Below are positions 9,047 through 18,305 of a stretch of 64,000 nucleotides of DNA, in pieces. The position numbers were made by a program, and so were the translations under genes. The stretch's first letter is position 1; each line of letters starts with the position of its first letter. The DNA is from CAVPLM01 sp963713545 (GTDB lineage Bacteria > Actinomycetota > Thermoleophilia > RBG-16-64-13): the NCBI GenBank assembly GCA_963713545.1, contig CAVQME010000014.1, positions 186,001 through 250,000 of the forward strand. Direction: 5' to 3'. The notes under the pieces are model-generated. The model was not told where the DNA came from. It did not search any database and saw nothing but the letters and a program-made list of their open reading frames with translations.

Positions 9047-12000
9047 CTAGGTCTCCCGCACCGGTTCTTTTGCCCTCTCCTCGCGAGCCCACCAGCGTAG
9101 GAAGCCCTTGCTATCGAGATAGGCCTCGCAGCGGGTCATAGCCCCCGCATCGTTGGTGTGCTCGTCGAATTGCAGCACGAGGAAAGGATCGGGCGAAGCC
9201 TGGCCCATGTAGTGCTTGATGTAGGAGTCGGGACCGCATTTGAAGTTGGTCATGTAGATGATGTGCAGGTTGGGGTGCTCCGAGACCACCCGCGCCGCCT
9301 GCAGGATCTTCCGCCCGTAGTTCCAGAACATGTTGGGGGTCACCTCGCGCGTCTCCTTGCCCCAGAGAGGCAGGAATTCGAGGGGGATGATATTGACCCC
9401 GTAGTAACGGCGGAGCTTGGCCGGAATGTCCATGTTCACGCCGGAGTCGTAGATGTTGTACGGGCGACCGACAAGGACGATGCCTAACTCGCCGTGCTCT
9501 TCGAGGGTGGCCAGGGCGTCCTCGCCGGCCACCATGAGGCGCCCGCGGAACTCGGCCTGGGCTTCGTAGGCCTCCTTCAGGGCTTCATCCACCGTCCGGG
9601 CCGGTACGGAGAACCTCCTCATGGCATCTCGCAGAGACTGCCGCACATACTCGGGTCCGCGGCGGAAGTGGAGGGTCGGGGCGAAGAACCGGTCGCTGTA
9701 GGTGTCGAAGTGCGGGGCCAACCGCAGCACGTGAGGGAGCGTCTGGCCCCAGGGGCAGGCGTGCGATTCGATCTCCGGGTGATCCGTCTCTTCGTTCAAC
9801 TGGTTAGGGATGAAGATGTGGTCGGCTCCTTCTTCGATGAGCTCAGCCACATGCCCGTGAGCGACTCTGATGGGGAAGCAGGGCTCGGCTACCGAGCCCT
9901 CGATGCCCAGTTCCCTTATCTTCTTGTCGGTCTCGCGGGACAGCATGATGTCGAACCCGCAGTTCTTGAAGAAGGTCGCCCAGAACGGGAGCCGATCGTA
10001 TGTGTACATGGCGCGGGGTATGCCCATGGTGCCCCGGGGCGCATCGGTGCCGCTGCGCAGCAGAGTGGAGGCGTCTTCAGCCTCGGTCACATAGGAGTAG
10101 AAGAGGGCATCCCTGAACGCGACCAGGTCGCGGATGATGGGCTCCTTGTCGACCTTGGCCCGCTTGCGGTAGCGGTCGGAGCACTTGTCGCCCCAGTAGG
10201 TCTTCTCCTCGCCGATGGTGAACTGGCGGATGTCGCACTCGTTGCTGCAACCCTTGCAGGTGAACTCGCGCATGGTGTAGTCGACCCGCTCCAGGTCCCA
10301 GCCGCGGAAGCGGGAGGGTGCGTGCGTGGCCGACATCTTCTCGCGGGCCAGCAGCGCAGCCCCGATAGCGCCCACCACCCCGTTGTACGGGGGCACGATT
10401 ATGTCCTTGTCGAGGATCATGCTGAACGCGGCCGCCACCGAGTCGTTGTAGGCAGTCCCGCCCTGGAAGTAGACCGTGTCGCCGATGTGACGCCGGCCTA
10501 CCAGGCGATTGAGGTAGTTGTAGGCGATGGAGTATGCGAGTCCGGCCACGAGAGCCGTCTTGTCGGCCCCCCGCTGGAGGTAGGAGTTGACGTCCCTCTC
10601 CATGAAGACCGTGCAGCGCTCTCCCAGGCGCACCGGCGCATCCGAAGACAGGGCCAGCTCGGCGAACTCGCCGATGATGTTGATGCCCAGTTTCTCCGCC
10701 TGCTCTTCCAGGAACGAGCCCGTCCCGGCCGCGCAGGCCTCGTTCATAGCGAAGTCGACCACCACCCCGTCCTGCAGGCTGATGAACTTGGAATCCTGCC
10801 CGCCTATCTCGAAGATGGTGTCGGGCACCCGGTCGATCAGTTTGCGCCCGATGAAGGTAGCGCCGGTCTTGTGGGCGGTGATCTCGTCGTTGATGGTGTC
10901 GGCTCCGATGAGCTCCCCGAGCAACTCTCGGCCTGAGCCCGTGGTGGCGACCCCGAGGATCTTGAGGCGGGGGCCCATCTCGTTCCAGATGTCGGCCAGA
11001 CCCTTGTTCACCACCTCCACCGGGCGACCGTCGGTCTTGACGTAGATCTCCTTGACCACCTCGCCGGCCTCGTCGAGCACCACCAGGTTGGTGGACACGG
11101 AGCCGACGTCGACTCCCAGGTAAGCCCCGATCTGTCCTTCAGGCAGGAACTGGTAGGGCTTGACCCGATCGCGGAGCAGGATGACCCGCTCCATCGAGAG
11201 AGCCTCGGCGGTCTCGAAATCGGCGGACTGTCCGGCCCTCAGCCGGTCTGGATCGATGGTCACCATCTCCCGCCCGGCCTTCTCGTCGGCCGCGGTCAAC
11301 GCACTCCCTATGGCGCCCATCCAGGCGTAGTGGGCGGGAACGATCAGTTGCTCCTCGTCCATGTCGAAAGCCTCGCGTAGCGCAGCCACCGCCCCCTTGT
11401 TGGCCGCCACCCCGCCTGTGAAGGCCACCCGGTCGCCGACCTCCTTGCCTTTGGTGATGGTGCCCCGGTAGTTCCGCACCACCGCGTTGCAGAGGCCCTT
11501 GAGCACCTCCGGCGGTTGATAGCCCTTCTGTTGGGCGTGGATCATGTCCGATTTGGCGAAGACCGAGCAGCGGCCGGCGATGGACGCAGCTTTGCCAGCC
11601 CCACGCACGATGTCGCCCACATCCTCGATGTCGTAGAGCAGCCGGTTGGCCTGCTGGTCCATGAAGGAGCCGGTGCCGGCCGCGCAGTCGCCATTGGTGC
11701 CGTAGTCGGCGATGCCGACCCTGCCGGTGGCCTCGTCGGTCTCCAGGCGGATGAACTTCGAGGTCTCGCCACCCATCTCGAAAACGGTGGTCACATCCGG
11801 GTGCAGCGCTCCCACAGCCCGCGCGACGGCTTTGAACTCGTTCTCGTAGGGGATATCCAGGATCTTTCCGACCAGGCGTCCCCCGGTGCCGGTCGTTCGG
11901 ACGGCGGTGACCAGTCCCTCGGGCAGGGCGGCCAGCACCTGGCCGAGGAGGTCCCGCGTCGTCTCGGTCGGGGACCCTTTGATGCGCCGGTACGTCGTGG

Positions 12001-12178
12001 CCAAGATCGGCGGAGCTTCCGGGTGGGGGAGGGTCCTGTCATCCGCTCCGGAGTTCACCGGATCGAGAAAAAGGGCGGATCCCGAAGCCAGAGCCTGGAA
12101 CGACTCCCGGTCCTCACTTCCACCCACAACAGCGATCTTCACGCTGATGCAGCCGATATCAATGCCAAGCGTAGCCAT
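9047..12178 (-). CDS. BadF/BadG/HgdC-type acyl-CoA dehydratase activase, two ASKHA ATPase domains plus DUF2229
   Basis: This 1,043-residue protein has two tandem actin-like ATPase domains. The first starts MATLGIDIGCISVKIAVV and carries GDCAAGTGSFMDQQ. The second starts GVDVGSVSTNLVVLDEAGE at about residue 350 and carries GGQDSKFISLQDG and NEACAAGTGSFLEEQ. The Cys in each CAAGTGSF loop ligates the intersubunit [4Fe-4S] cluster in characterised activases. A DUF2229-like region follows, with a CKGCSNECDIRQF cysteine motif near residue 650 and GRPYNIYDSGVNMDIP near 910. Such proteins drive ATP-dependent one-electron transfer to radical 2-hydroxyacyl-CoA dehydratases or related reductases. No dehydratase alpha/beta pair is nearby, so the partner is unknown. 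The ORF ends in TAG inside the inter-domain linker. Confidence 0.9.
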   Translation of the reverse strand: MATLGIDIGCISVKIAVVGGSEDRESFQALASGSALFLDPVNSGADDRTLPHPEAPPILATTYRRIKGSPTETTRDLLGQVLAALPEGLVTAVRTTGTGGRLVGKILDIPYENEFKAVARAVGALHPDVTTVFEMGGETSKFIRLETDEATGRVGIADYGTNGDCAAGTGSFMDQQANRLLYDIEDVGDIVRGAGKAASIAGRCSVFAKSDMIHAQQKGYQPPEVLKGLCNAVVRNYRGTITKGKEVGDRVAFTGGVAANKGAVAALREAFDMDEEQLIVPAHYAWMGAIGSALTAADEKAGREMVTIDPDRLRAGQSADFETAEALSMERVILLRDRVKPYQFLPEGQIGAYLGVDVGSVSTNLVVLDEAGEVVKEIYVKTDGRPVEVVNKGLADIWNEMGPRLKILGVATTGSGRELLGELIGADTINDEITAHKTGATFIGRKLIDRVPDTIFEIGGQDSKFISLQDGVVVDFAMNEACAAGTGSFLEEQAEKLGINIIGEFAELALSSDAPVRLGERCTVFMERDVNSYLQRGADKTALVAGLAYSIAYNYLNRLVGRRHIGDTVYFQGGTAYNDSVAAAFSMILDKDIIVPPYNGVVGAIGAALLAREKMSATHAPSRFRGWDLERVDYTMREFTCKGCSNECDIRQFTIGEEKTYWGDKCSDRYRKRAKVDKEPIIRDLVAFRDALFYSYVTEAEDASTLLRSGTDAPRGTMGIPRAMYTYDRLPFWATFFKNCGFDIMLSRETDKKIRELGIEGSVAEPCFPIRVAHGHVAELIEEGADHIFIPNQLNEETDHPEIESHACPWGQTLPHVLRLAPHFDTYSDRFFAPTLHFRRGPEYVRQSLRDAMRRFSVPARTVDEALKEAYEAQAEFRGRLMVAGEDALATLEEHGELGIVLVGRPYNIYDSGVNMDIPAKLRRYYGVNIIPLEFLPLWGKETREVTPNMFWNYGRKILQAARVVSEHPNLHIIYMTNFKCGPDSYIKHYMGQASPDPFLVLQFDEHTNDAGAMTRCEAYLDSKGFLRWWAREERAKEPVRET

Positions 12179-12389
12179 CGTCTGTGTGCAGCCTCCGCAT
12201 GGGGTGGCCCCAGGTAGCGCCCATGGGCGGCACCCGTCGACCGGTCGTCCCCGACCCGCTCTCGGGGAGAGCAGCCAGGGGGGCAGTACACTGCTGACGC
12301 ACGCTCTCCACAGGGTCCCAGCGTCATGGAGCAGGTCGGATACCCCCTGGAGCGCAGCCCGGATAGATTACCACGTGGACTGCGCCCGA

Positions 12390-12417
12390 GGCCGGGTCGA
12401 GGGGCCGAGTCCCGGCC
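12390..12417 (-). terminator. GC-rich inverted repeat downstream of the antiporter gene
   Basis: GGCCGGG and CCCGGCC flank a 14-base loop about 26 bases past the antiporter stop. There is no U tract. The rest of the 264-bp gap (12179-12442) shows no gene that I can recognise. Confidence 0.25.
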
Positions 12418-12442
12418 GAGGTCCGGCGTCCGAGTCCGGCGC

Positions 12443-13774
12443 CTACAAGAAGAACACCGCTGTCACCACCAGGAAGATGGGGATGAGGATGGCCATGGAA
12501 TAGCCCATGTAACCGAAGAACGACGGCATCTTCAGGCCGGAATGCTCCGCAATGGCTTTCACCGTCAGGTTTGGGGCGTTACCGATGTATGTGTTGGCGC
12601 CCATCATGACCGCCCCACAGGAGATGGCGGCCAGGAACTCCGCGGGGGAGAAGCCCATCCCCGGCACGACCTGGGTCGAGGCCAGCCCACCTATCGTCGA
12701 CACGCCCATCTGGCCTTGGGCCGTCGCTGTAAAGACCAGATAGGTGGGAGCGTTGTCGAGAAACGACGAGAGACCTCCGGTCAACCAGTAGTAGTGCCAG
12801 GGCTGGCTGAGGCCGATCGTCTCTCCGTTCGCCTCGAGGAGGGCGAGGGCCGGGATCATCGTGGCGAAGATGCCTGCAAAAAGGACGGCCACCTCCACGA
12901 TGGGCGCCCAGCGGAAGTGGTTCGCGGCCCGGGGCCCCCGGGGTCCGAGTCTGACCGAGAGGATCGCCAGAACCACCAGCACCACCTCGCGGACGAAGGG
13001 GAAGTGGATGGTCTCGCCGATCCGCGCCAGTTGATCCGAGAGGAGGATCGTGATGATGACCAACGCGAAGAAGAGCAGGTTGATGGTGCCCTTGACCCGT
13101 ATGGGCACGTAGTCGGCCTCGTCCCAGCGCTTGGCTACTGCCGGCTCGCGACGATACTGGCGGATCTCGATGGCCATGTACGCTAAGAGGGTCAAGCCCA
13201 GCGCCAGTAGCCACTGAGGCCACAGGCCCAGCGTGTACGCGAACGGGACCCCCCTCAGGAAACCGAGGAACAAGGGAGGATCTCCCAGCGGCGTGAGCAT
13301 GCCGCCTATGTTGGAGACGGCGAAGATGAAGAAGATCACGGTGTGGCGGGTGTGCGTCCGCTCGGAATTGGCCCTGAGGAGCGGCCGTATCAAGAGCATA
13401 GATGCGCCCATGGTGCCTACGAAGCTGGCCAGCACCCCTCCTAGGACAAGGAAGGTCAGATTGGTCCGAGGCGTGGCCACCAGGTTCCCCGTCAGGTAGA
13501 CGCCTCCCGAGATGGTGAACAAGGCGAGGAGCAGGATGATGAACGAGATGTACTCCTCCGCCGTGCTCGCAGCCACGTGCAGGCCGAGGCTGCCGAAACT
13601 GGCGAACAGATAGATGAGGGTGGGCACACTGAGGATCGCCGCCACGATCGCCTTGTTGCGATTGGGTTCGAACCACTTCTCGGCCACCAGCGGCAGGACG
13701 GCGATGGCTATCAGCATGCACGCGAAGGGCGCGAGAGCCCAGGGGCTGAGTTGTTGACCGAGTTCCATGCTCAT
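12443..13774 (-). CDS. Ion-transporter (IT) superfamily sodium:proton antiporter / citrate-transporter-like protein
   Basis: This 443-residue, highly hydrophobic protein has about 11 predicted membrane segments. The conserved SNIGGMLTPLGDPPLFLGFLRG lies near residue 160, a helix-hairpin typical of NhaD/ArsB/CitMHS_2-type carriers. A second half has SSFLDNAPTYLVF and GANTYIGNAPNLTVKAIAE, the repeat of the IT fold. NhaD-type members exchange Na+ for H+; other members carry citrate or arsenite. The substrate cannot be settled from sequence. The ATG at 13774 is followed by an alternative ATG two codons in. It is divergent from the PucR regulator gene, which starts 124 bp away, so that regulator may act on it. 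Confidence 0.82.
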   Translation of the reverse strand: MSMELGQQLSPWALAPFACMLIAIAVLPLVAEKWFEPNRNKAIVAAILSVPTLIYLFASFGSLGLHVAASTAEEYISFIILLLALFTISGGVYLTGNLVATPRTNLTFLVLGGVLASFVGTMGASMLLIRPLLRANSERTHTRHTVIFFIFAVSNIGGMLTPLGDPPLFLGFLRGVPFAYTLGLWPQWLLALGLTLLAYMAIEIRQYRREPAVAKRWDEADYVPIRVKGTINLLFFALVIITILLSDQLARIGETIHFPFVREVVLVVLAILSVRLGPRGPRAANHFRWAPIVEVAVLFAGIFATMIPALALLEANGETIGLSQPWHYYWLTGGLSSFLDNAPTYLVFTATAQGQMGVSTIGGLASTQVVPGMGFSPAEFLAAISCGAVMMGANTYIGNAPNLTVKAIAEHSGLKMPSFFGYMGYSMAILIPIFLVVTAVFFL

Positions 13775-13898
13775 GGCAGTGTGGCGCCCAGCTTAACATG
13801 GCGGTGGTCGGGGGCCACCGACTTTCGTCGATCCTGCCGCACCATTCGGACTGTACCAATGTCCAATCCGCGCGCCTGATGGTATCGTTCGTCTCACC

Positions 13899-15550
13899 AT
13901 GCCCGTCGCGGTCGCCCAGATTCTCGAGCTCGAGGTGCTGAAAGAGGCGCGCGTGCTTGCGGGCGCAGACGGGCTCGACCGGAGGGTGACCTCGGTGACG
14001 GTGGGAGAGGTCCCCGACATCGCCGACTGGCTCTCCGGAGGGGAGATGGTGCTCTCCACCATGTACGCGGTGAGGGGAGACCTGGAGCGGCAGCGCGAGT
14101 TCTGCGTGCGGGTGATGATGGCTGGGGCGGCCGCCCTTTTCGTCAAGACCACCCGTTTCGTCGAGAATGTTCCGGCGGATGTCATCGCGCTCGCAGAGAA
14201 GCGCAAGTTCCCCATCATCGAGGTTCCCCAGGGCCTGCGCTGGACGCGACTCATGCAGGACGCGACAGAGGTCATCATCAACCGCCAGGCCTCCCAGCTC
14301 GAGCAATCGCAGTCGATACATCGCGCCCTACTCGGCGTAGTGATCCGCGGCGGGGGCTGGCAGCAACTCGCCGACGAAGCCGCTCACCTTCTAGAGAATC
14401 CGGTGGTCATTCTCGATGTCTCTCTGGAGGTGCTGGCCTCGTCGGAGGGTCTTCCGCTTGCAAGCGCCGACCTCGAGTCGCAGCTGGGCAGGCCGGAGGT
14501 GCGCGAGCACTTCACCGGCGCGGCGGGGGGGACAAGCTCTTCCGCGTGCAGGAAGCCGGGCTGCCCACCATGTTCGCTCTCCCCATCGTGGCCAGTCACA
14601 AGCGACTGGGCTACGTGTGTGCCTTGAGTGATGCCCCGGACCTCTCTGCCATGGAGACCCTGGCGCTGGAGCATTCGGCTACGATCGCCGCCCTGGGGAT
14701 GGCTCAGGACCGGGTCCGCTTTGAGACCGAGGTCCGGCTGAAGGGGGACTTCGTCGACGACGTCATCAGCGGAGGCGCCCAGGGAAGCGATTCCCTCCTT
14801 CGCCGGGGAGCCTTCCTGGGGTGTGACCTCAGCCAGGGAGCGACCGTCCTGCTTCTGGGGGTCGATGAGTTCGATGGGCTCGTCGCCAGGAAGAGCCTGG
14901 ACCAGGAGGTCCTCGACAAGGCGGTCGAGCGGTTCTTTAGCTTGTGCTCCCGGTTCATGTCTTCGTCCGAGCCGTCGTCGCTCGTCAGCCTCAAGTCCGG
15001 ACACCTGGTGATCCTCATCTGCGGCAAGACTGCTCACGACGCCGCTGCTTTGGAGCATCTGAGCGGGGTGCTGCAGGCAATGGGAGAGAGCGCCGGAGGA
15101 CTCAGCATATCCATCGGCGTGGGAGGGTTCGCCCCCGACTCCGCCCAGATGGCCCGGGGGTACCAAGAAGCCCTTATTGCCCTGAAGGTAGGGCGGAAGT
15201 TGAATGGACCGGGAAGCGTGCTCCACTTCCGCGATGTGGGCACCTATCGCCTCCTTCTGGACATCTGGGAGAGGGATCCCGACGAGATCCGCCAGCTCTA
15301 CCAGGAGACCATCGGACCTGTGGACCGCTACGACGAGGCGAACGGGACCCAACTGGCTGAGACGCTGGCTGTGTTCTTCAGAAACAACGAGAGCCTCACC
15401 AAGACGGCGACCGAGCTGTACGCGCACCGGCACACTATCCGCTATCGCTTGGAGAAGATCGCCGAGATAAGCGGACTGAGCGTCTTTCAGACCGAGCATA
15501 GAGAGCGCCTCGGTCTGGGCCTCAAAGCCCGCAGCTTGCTCACCAGCTGA
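13899..15550 (+). CDS. PucR-family transcriptional regulator, interrupted by a frameshift in a G7 tract
   Basis: Two overlapping frames together give one PucR protein of about 550 residues. The first frame (13899-14627) has the N-terminal purine-catabolism sensor domain: RRVTSVTVGEVPDIADWLSG and VLSTMYAVRGD. The second frame, open to 15550, has the GGDEF-like middle region and the C-terminal PucR helix-turn-helix NNESLTKTATELYAHRHTIR YRLEKI. The frames meet at seven G residues (14525-14531). One additional G, or a -1 slip on this run, restores GGDKLFRVQEAG and a continuous protein. It lies divergently from the antiporter and upstream of amtB, so regulation of either is plausible. The start ATG has no strong ribosome-binding site; leaderless initiation is possible. 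Confidence 0.85.
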
Positions 15551-15730
15551 CCCACACCGCTCGGCCTGGCGGCCGATTTGTCCAAATGTATAGCCAGGCG
15601 TGACGAGTCTTATACGCCCGGAGATACACTCCCGCCTTTCTATAGGGTGTAATTCAGTAGTCGTTCATGCCGGTCGCCTGGCGTCCTTTCACAAACGACC
15701 AGTCAGTCGATCCAGAACAGGAGAGGGGAC

Positions 15731-16966
15731 ATGGAGAACATCAACTCTGGAGACACCGCCTGGATGATCGTGAGCACGGCGTTGGTCATGTTGATGACAC
15801 CGGGGCTGGCTTTCTTCTACGGTGGCTTGGTCCGCCGCAAGAACGTTCTCTCGATCATGATGCAGTGCTTCATGCTCGTGGGGGTAGTCAGCATCCAATG
15901 GGTGCTTTTCGGCTACAGTCTGGCCTTCGGCCCCGATCACGGCGGCGTCATCGGGGACTTCAGTTGGGCAGGCCTCAGTGGGGTGGGTCTGGAGCCCAAC
16001 GCCGACTACGCCGCCACCATCCCTCATCAGCTCTTCATGGTCTTTCAGATGATGTTCGCCATCATCACTCCGGCCCTCATCGTGGGGGCGTTCGCCGAAC
16101 GCATGAAGTTCAGCGCCTTCCTGATCTTCTCTCTGCTTTGGGCCACCATCGTCTATGACCCCATGGCTCACTGGGTTTGGGGAGTAGGTGGATGGTTGCG
16201 GGAGTTCGGGGCGCTCGACTTCGCCGGAGGCACGGTCGTGCACATCAACGCCGGTATGGCCGCTTTGGCGGCTGCTCTCATCATCGGCAAGCGCAAAGGC
16301 TATCCCGACACCTCTCCACCACACAACCTGCCGTTCGCGATTCTGGGAGCCGCCCTCTTGTGGTTCGGCTGGTTCGGGTTCAACGCGGGTAGTGCGCTCA
16401 CCGCAGGCGGCCTCGCGACCTCGGCGTTCTTAGCCACTCACATGGCTGCCGCCGTAGCCGCATTCTCCTGGGCGGTGCTCGAATGGATCACGAGGAGGCG
16501 CCCCACAGCGCTGGGGCTCATCTCCGGAGCCGTGGCCGGGTTGGTGGCCGTCACGCCGGCTTCGGGCTTCGTCACTCCCCTGGGAGCGATGGGGATAGGC
16601 GCTCTGGCGGGCTTGGTGTGCTATGTCGCCGTGGTCATCGTCAAGGACCGTCTGGGATACGACGATTCACTGGACGCCTTCGGTATCCACGGCATCGGAG
16701 GGATGGTAGGCGCGCTACTGACCGGCTTCTGGGCCACCACGGTCGTAAACCCGGCCGGAACGGACGGTCTGTTCCACGGCGGCGGCGGACTGGTGCTGAA
16801 GCAGCTTGCCGCCCTGGTGGTCTGCGCTGTCTACTCCTTTGTCCTGTCCTACGGGCTACTCAAACTCGTCGACAAGCTGGTAGGCCTGCGCGTGAGCGAA
16901 GACAATGAGAACATCGGCCTCGACCTTACTCAGCACCGCGAATCCGCCTATACAGTGGTCGGATAG
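15731..16966 (+). CDS. amtB: Ammonium transporter
   Basis: This 411-residue protein has about 11 transmembrane helices and the full Amt signature set. Visible motifs are FFYGGLVRRKNVLSIMMQ, the DPMAHWVWG loop, GGTVVHINAGMAAL (first pore His), FGWFGFNAGSAL, and FGIHGIGGMVGALLTG (second pore His). Amt trimers conduct NH3/NH4+ across the membrane and are gated by P-II proteins binding their cytoplasmic face. GAGAGGGG precedes the ATG by a short spacer. The next gene encodes a P-II protein 24 bp downstream, the usual amtB-glnK arrangement. The 180-bp leader (15551-15730) is relatively AT-rich for this genome and probably holds the promoter; no binding site for a known nitrogen regulator was identified. 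Confidence 0.97.
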   Translation: MENINSGDTAWMIVSTALVMLMTPGLAFFYGGLVRRKNVLSIMMQCFMLVGVVSIQWVLFGYSLAFGPDHGGVIGDFSWAGLSGVGLEPNADYAATIPHQLFMVFQMMFAIITPALIVGAFAERMKFSAFLIFSLLWATIVYDPMAHWVWGVGGWLREFGALDFAGGTVVHINAGMAALAAALIIGKRKGYPDTSPPHNLPFAILGAALLWFGWFGFNAGSALTAGGLATSAFLATHMAAAVAAFSWAVLEWITRRRPTALGLISGAVAGLVAVTPASGFVTPLGAMGIGALAGLVCYVAVVIVKDRLGYDDSLDAFGIHGIGGMVGALLTGFWATTVVNPAGTDGLFHGGGGLVLKQLAALVVCAVYSFVLSYGLLKLVDKLVGLRVSEDNENIGLDLTQHRESAYTVVG

Positions 16967-16990
16967 GTCGGACCGGGAAGGAGCGGGATC

Positions 16991-17332
16991 ATGAAATACA
17001 TCATCGCCATCATCCAGCCCGATCGCTTGGACGAAGTGATGGCCGCGCTGGAAGAAGAAGAGGTAAACCTGATAACGGTCTCCGATGTCATGGGCCGCGG
17101 GCGACAGAAGGGAGTGGCGGAGGTCTATCGAAGCCACGTCGAGCGAGGAGGATTGTTGCGCAAGGTCAAGATCGAGATCGCCGTCAACGACTCCTTCGTG
17201 GTGCCGACGATCGAGGCGATCACGAGAGGGGCCCGCACGGGCAACATCGGCGACGGCAAGATCTTCGTCTTGAACCTCGAGGAGTGCGTACGCATCCGTA
17301 CCGGTGAGACCGGCTTCGTGGCCATAGGTTAG
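16991..17332 (+). CDS. glnK: P-II nitrogen regulatory protein, copy 1 (T-loop lacks Tyr51)
   Basis: This 113-residue P-II protein has the family features MKYIIAIIQPDRLDEV, the GRGRQKG turn, and the C-terminal ATP-binding signature ARTGNIGDGKIFV followed by RIRTGE. The T-loop reads VYRSHVERGGLLRKV. Tyr46 is kept, but position 51, the uridylylation/adenylylation tyrosine of GlnB/GlnK, is Glu. Covalent control at that residue is therefore ruled out, and regulation by ATP/ADP/2-oxoglutarate alone is likely. It lies 24 bp after amtB, so gating of that channel is its most probable role. A second copy lies 222 bp downstream. Confidence 0.95.
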   Translation: MKYIIAIIQPDRLDEVMAALEEEEVNLITVSDVMGRGRQKGVAEVYRSHVERGGLLRKVKIEIAVNDSFVVPTIEAITRGARTGNIGDGKIFVLNLEECVRIRTGETGFVAIG

Positions 17333-17367
17333 CGAAGCGACACTCTGGTGGAGCCCTGCGAGGGGCC

Positions 17368-17404
17368 GCCGTGGGGCTCCGGCGTACAGCCGGAGCCCCA
17401 CGGC
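17368..17404 (+). terminator. Perfect 16-bp hairpin between the two P-II genes
   Basis: GCCGTGGGGCTCCGGC (17368-17383), a GTACA loop and GCCGGAGCCCCACGGC (17389-17404) pair without a mismatch. It begins 36 bases after the first P-II stop. No U run follows, so it may act as a Rho-independent-like stop, a processing site or an mRNA-end stabiliser that lowers expression of the second copy relative to amtB and the first copy. Confidence 0.6.
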
Positions 17405-17554
17405 CTCACCTCTTCTACAAATGTCCAAGATTCAGGGCTCACCATTGGACTTCTGGCGATTTCCTTCTCTTTCCCCGCACGCTGTAATAGGGAGAGTCGT
17501 GCGTCGTGTGGTGCGCAGGGTCGGGGCAGGCCGCGTCGAGCAGGAGTCAGCATC

Positions 17555-17896
17555 GTGAAATACATCATCGCCATCATTCAGCCCGACCGCCTGGACGAGG
17601 TGATCGCTGCTCTCGAAGAAGAAGAGATCGTGCTCCTGACGGTCTCCGACGTGATGGGCAGGGGTCGGCAAAAGGGCGTGGCCGAGGTCTACCGCAGCCA
17701 CGTGGAGAAAGGCGGCCTCCTCCACAAGATCAGGGTCGAGTTGGCCGTCAGCAACAACAACGTCTGGCAGGCAGTCGACGCCATCACCCGGGGAGCCCGC
17801 ACGGGCAACATCGGCGACGGCAAGATCTTCGTGCTCGAGCTGGAGGAGTGCCTGCGCATCCGGACCGGCGAGACCGGAGTGTCGGCGTTGGCCTAG
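17555..17896 (+). CDS. glnK: P-II nitrogen regulatory protein, copy 2 (T-loop lacks Tyr51)
   Basis: This is a second 113-residue P-II, nearly the same length and pattern as the first: KYIIAIIQPDRLDEVIAAL, GRGRQKGVAEVYRSHVEKGG, ARTGNIGDGKIFV and RIRTGETG. I place the start at GTG 17555 because homology begins exactly there and AGGAG lies upstream. An open frame extends back to 17348 but encodes no P-II sequence and runs through the hairpin. Position 51 is again Glu. The beta-strand after the T-loop (HKIRVELAVSNNNVWQ) differs from copy 1 (RKVKIEIAVNDSFVVP), so the two have diverged and may bind different targets, perhaps glutamine synthetase or the glutamate synthases nearby. Confidence 0.93.
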   Translation: MKYIIAIIQPDRLDEVIAALEEEEIVLLTVSDVMGRGRQKGVAEVYRSHVEKGGLLHKIRVELAVSNNNVWQAVDAITRGARTGNIGDGKIFVLELEECLRIRTGETGVSALA

Positions 17897-17975
17897 GTCT
17901 GGCTGAGTACCACGACGATCTCGAGGAGGGGAGCGCGCGTTGATCGACAGCGGCGACTGCCACAATTGACCGGGC

Positions 17976-18305
17976 TCACTCCTGCTCCACCACCGCCGCG
18001 GTCCCATAGGCCAGCACCTCGGTCATGTTGTTGCCCAGGTCGGTGGCGTCGTACTTGATAGCGATGACCGCGTTCGCGCCCATCTGCTCGGCGTGCTGCA
18101 CCATCCAAGAGAACGCTTCCGCCCTGGTTTGCTCGCACAGCTCGATGTACTCGGGGATCTGGCCTCCGCCCAGCGTGCGCAGGGAGGCAGTGATCTGGCT
18201 GCCGATCCAGCGGGCTCGCACCGTGACACCACGGACGACCCCGAGAGTACGGGTCACGCGATAGCCGGGGATGGTCAGGGCAGTGGTCGTCAGGCGGTGG
18301 TCCAT
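17976..18305 (-). CDS. YbjQ/UPF0145 family protein
   Basis: This 109-residue protein starts at ATG 18305 with GGAGA upstream. The family pattern is clear: TTTALTIPGYRVTRTLGVVRGVTVRARW near the start, then QTRAEAFSWMVQHAEQMGANAVIAIKYDA and MTEVLAYGTAAVVE at the end. Members form small pentameric alpha-beta rings (PF01906) of unproven function, sometimes annotated heavy-metal-binding. The frame extends upstream to 18470 but the extra 55 residues have no family similarity. It is convergent with the second P-II gene. Confidence 0.9.
   Translation of the reverse strand: MDHRLTTTALTIPGYRVTRTLGVVRGVTVRARWIGSQITASLRTLGGGQIPEYIELCEQTRAEAFSWMVQHAEQMGANAVIAIKYDATDLGNNMTEVLAYGTAAVVEQE

Noticed and set aside
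9494..10936. 480-codon plus ORF inside the activase gene
   Set aside because: It is the complement of conserved ATPase motifs; Val/Gly/His-rich composition without a domain.
12579..14321. 580-codon minus ORF overlapping the antiporter and the PucR gene
   Set aside because: It reads through two recognisable genes in the wrong frame or strand, is His/Arg/Gly-rich and lacks membrane or domain patterns.
15567..15581. TGGC-N7-TTGT resembling a sigma-54 promoter before amtB
   Set aside because: The -12 element lacks the GC dinucleotide, the site is close to the PucR stop, and no enhancer-binding protein is nearby.
17348..17554. Upstream extension of the second P-II ORF
   Set aside because: Homology to P-II and length agreement with copy 1 begin at GTG 17555, and the extension crosses the perfect hairpin.
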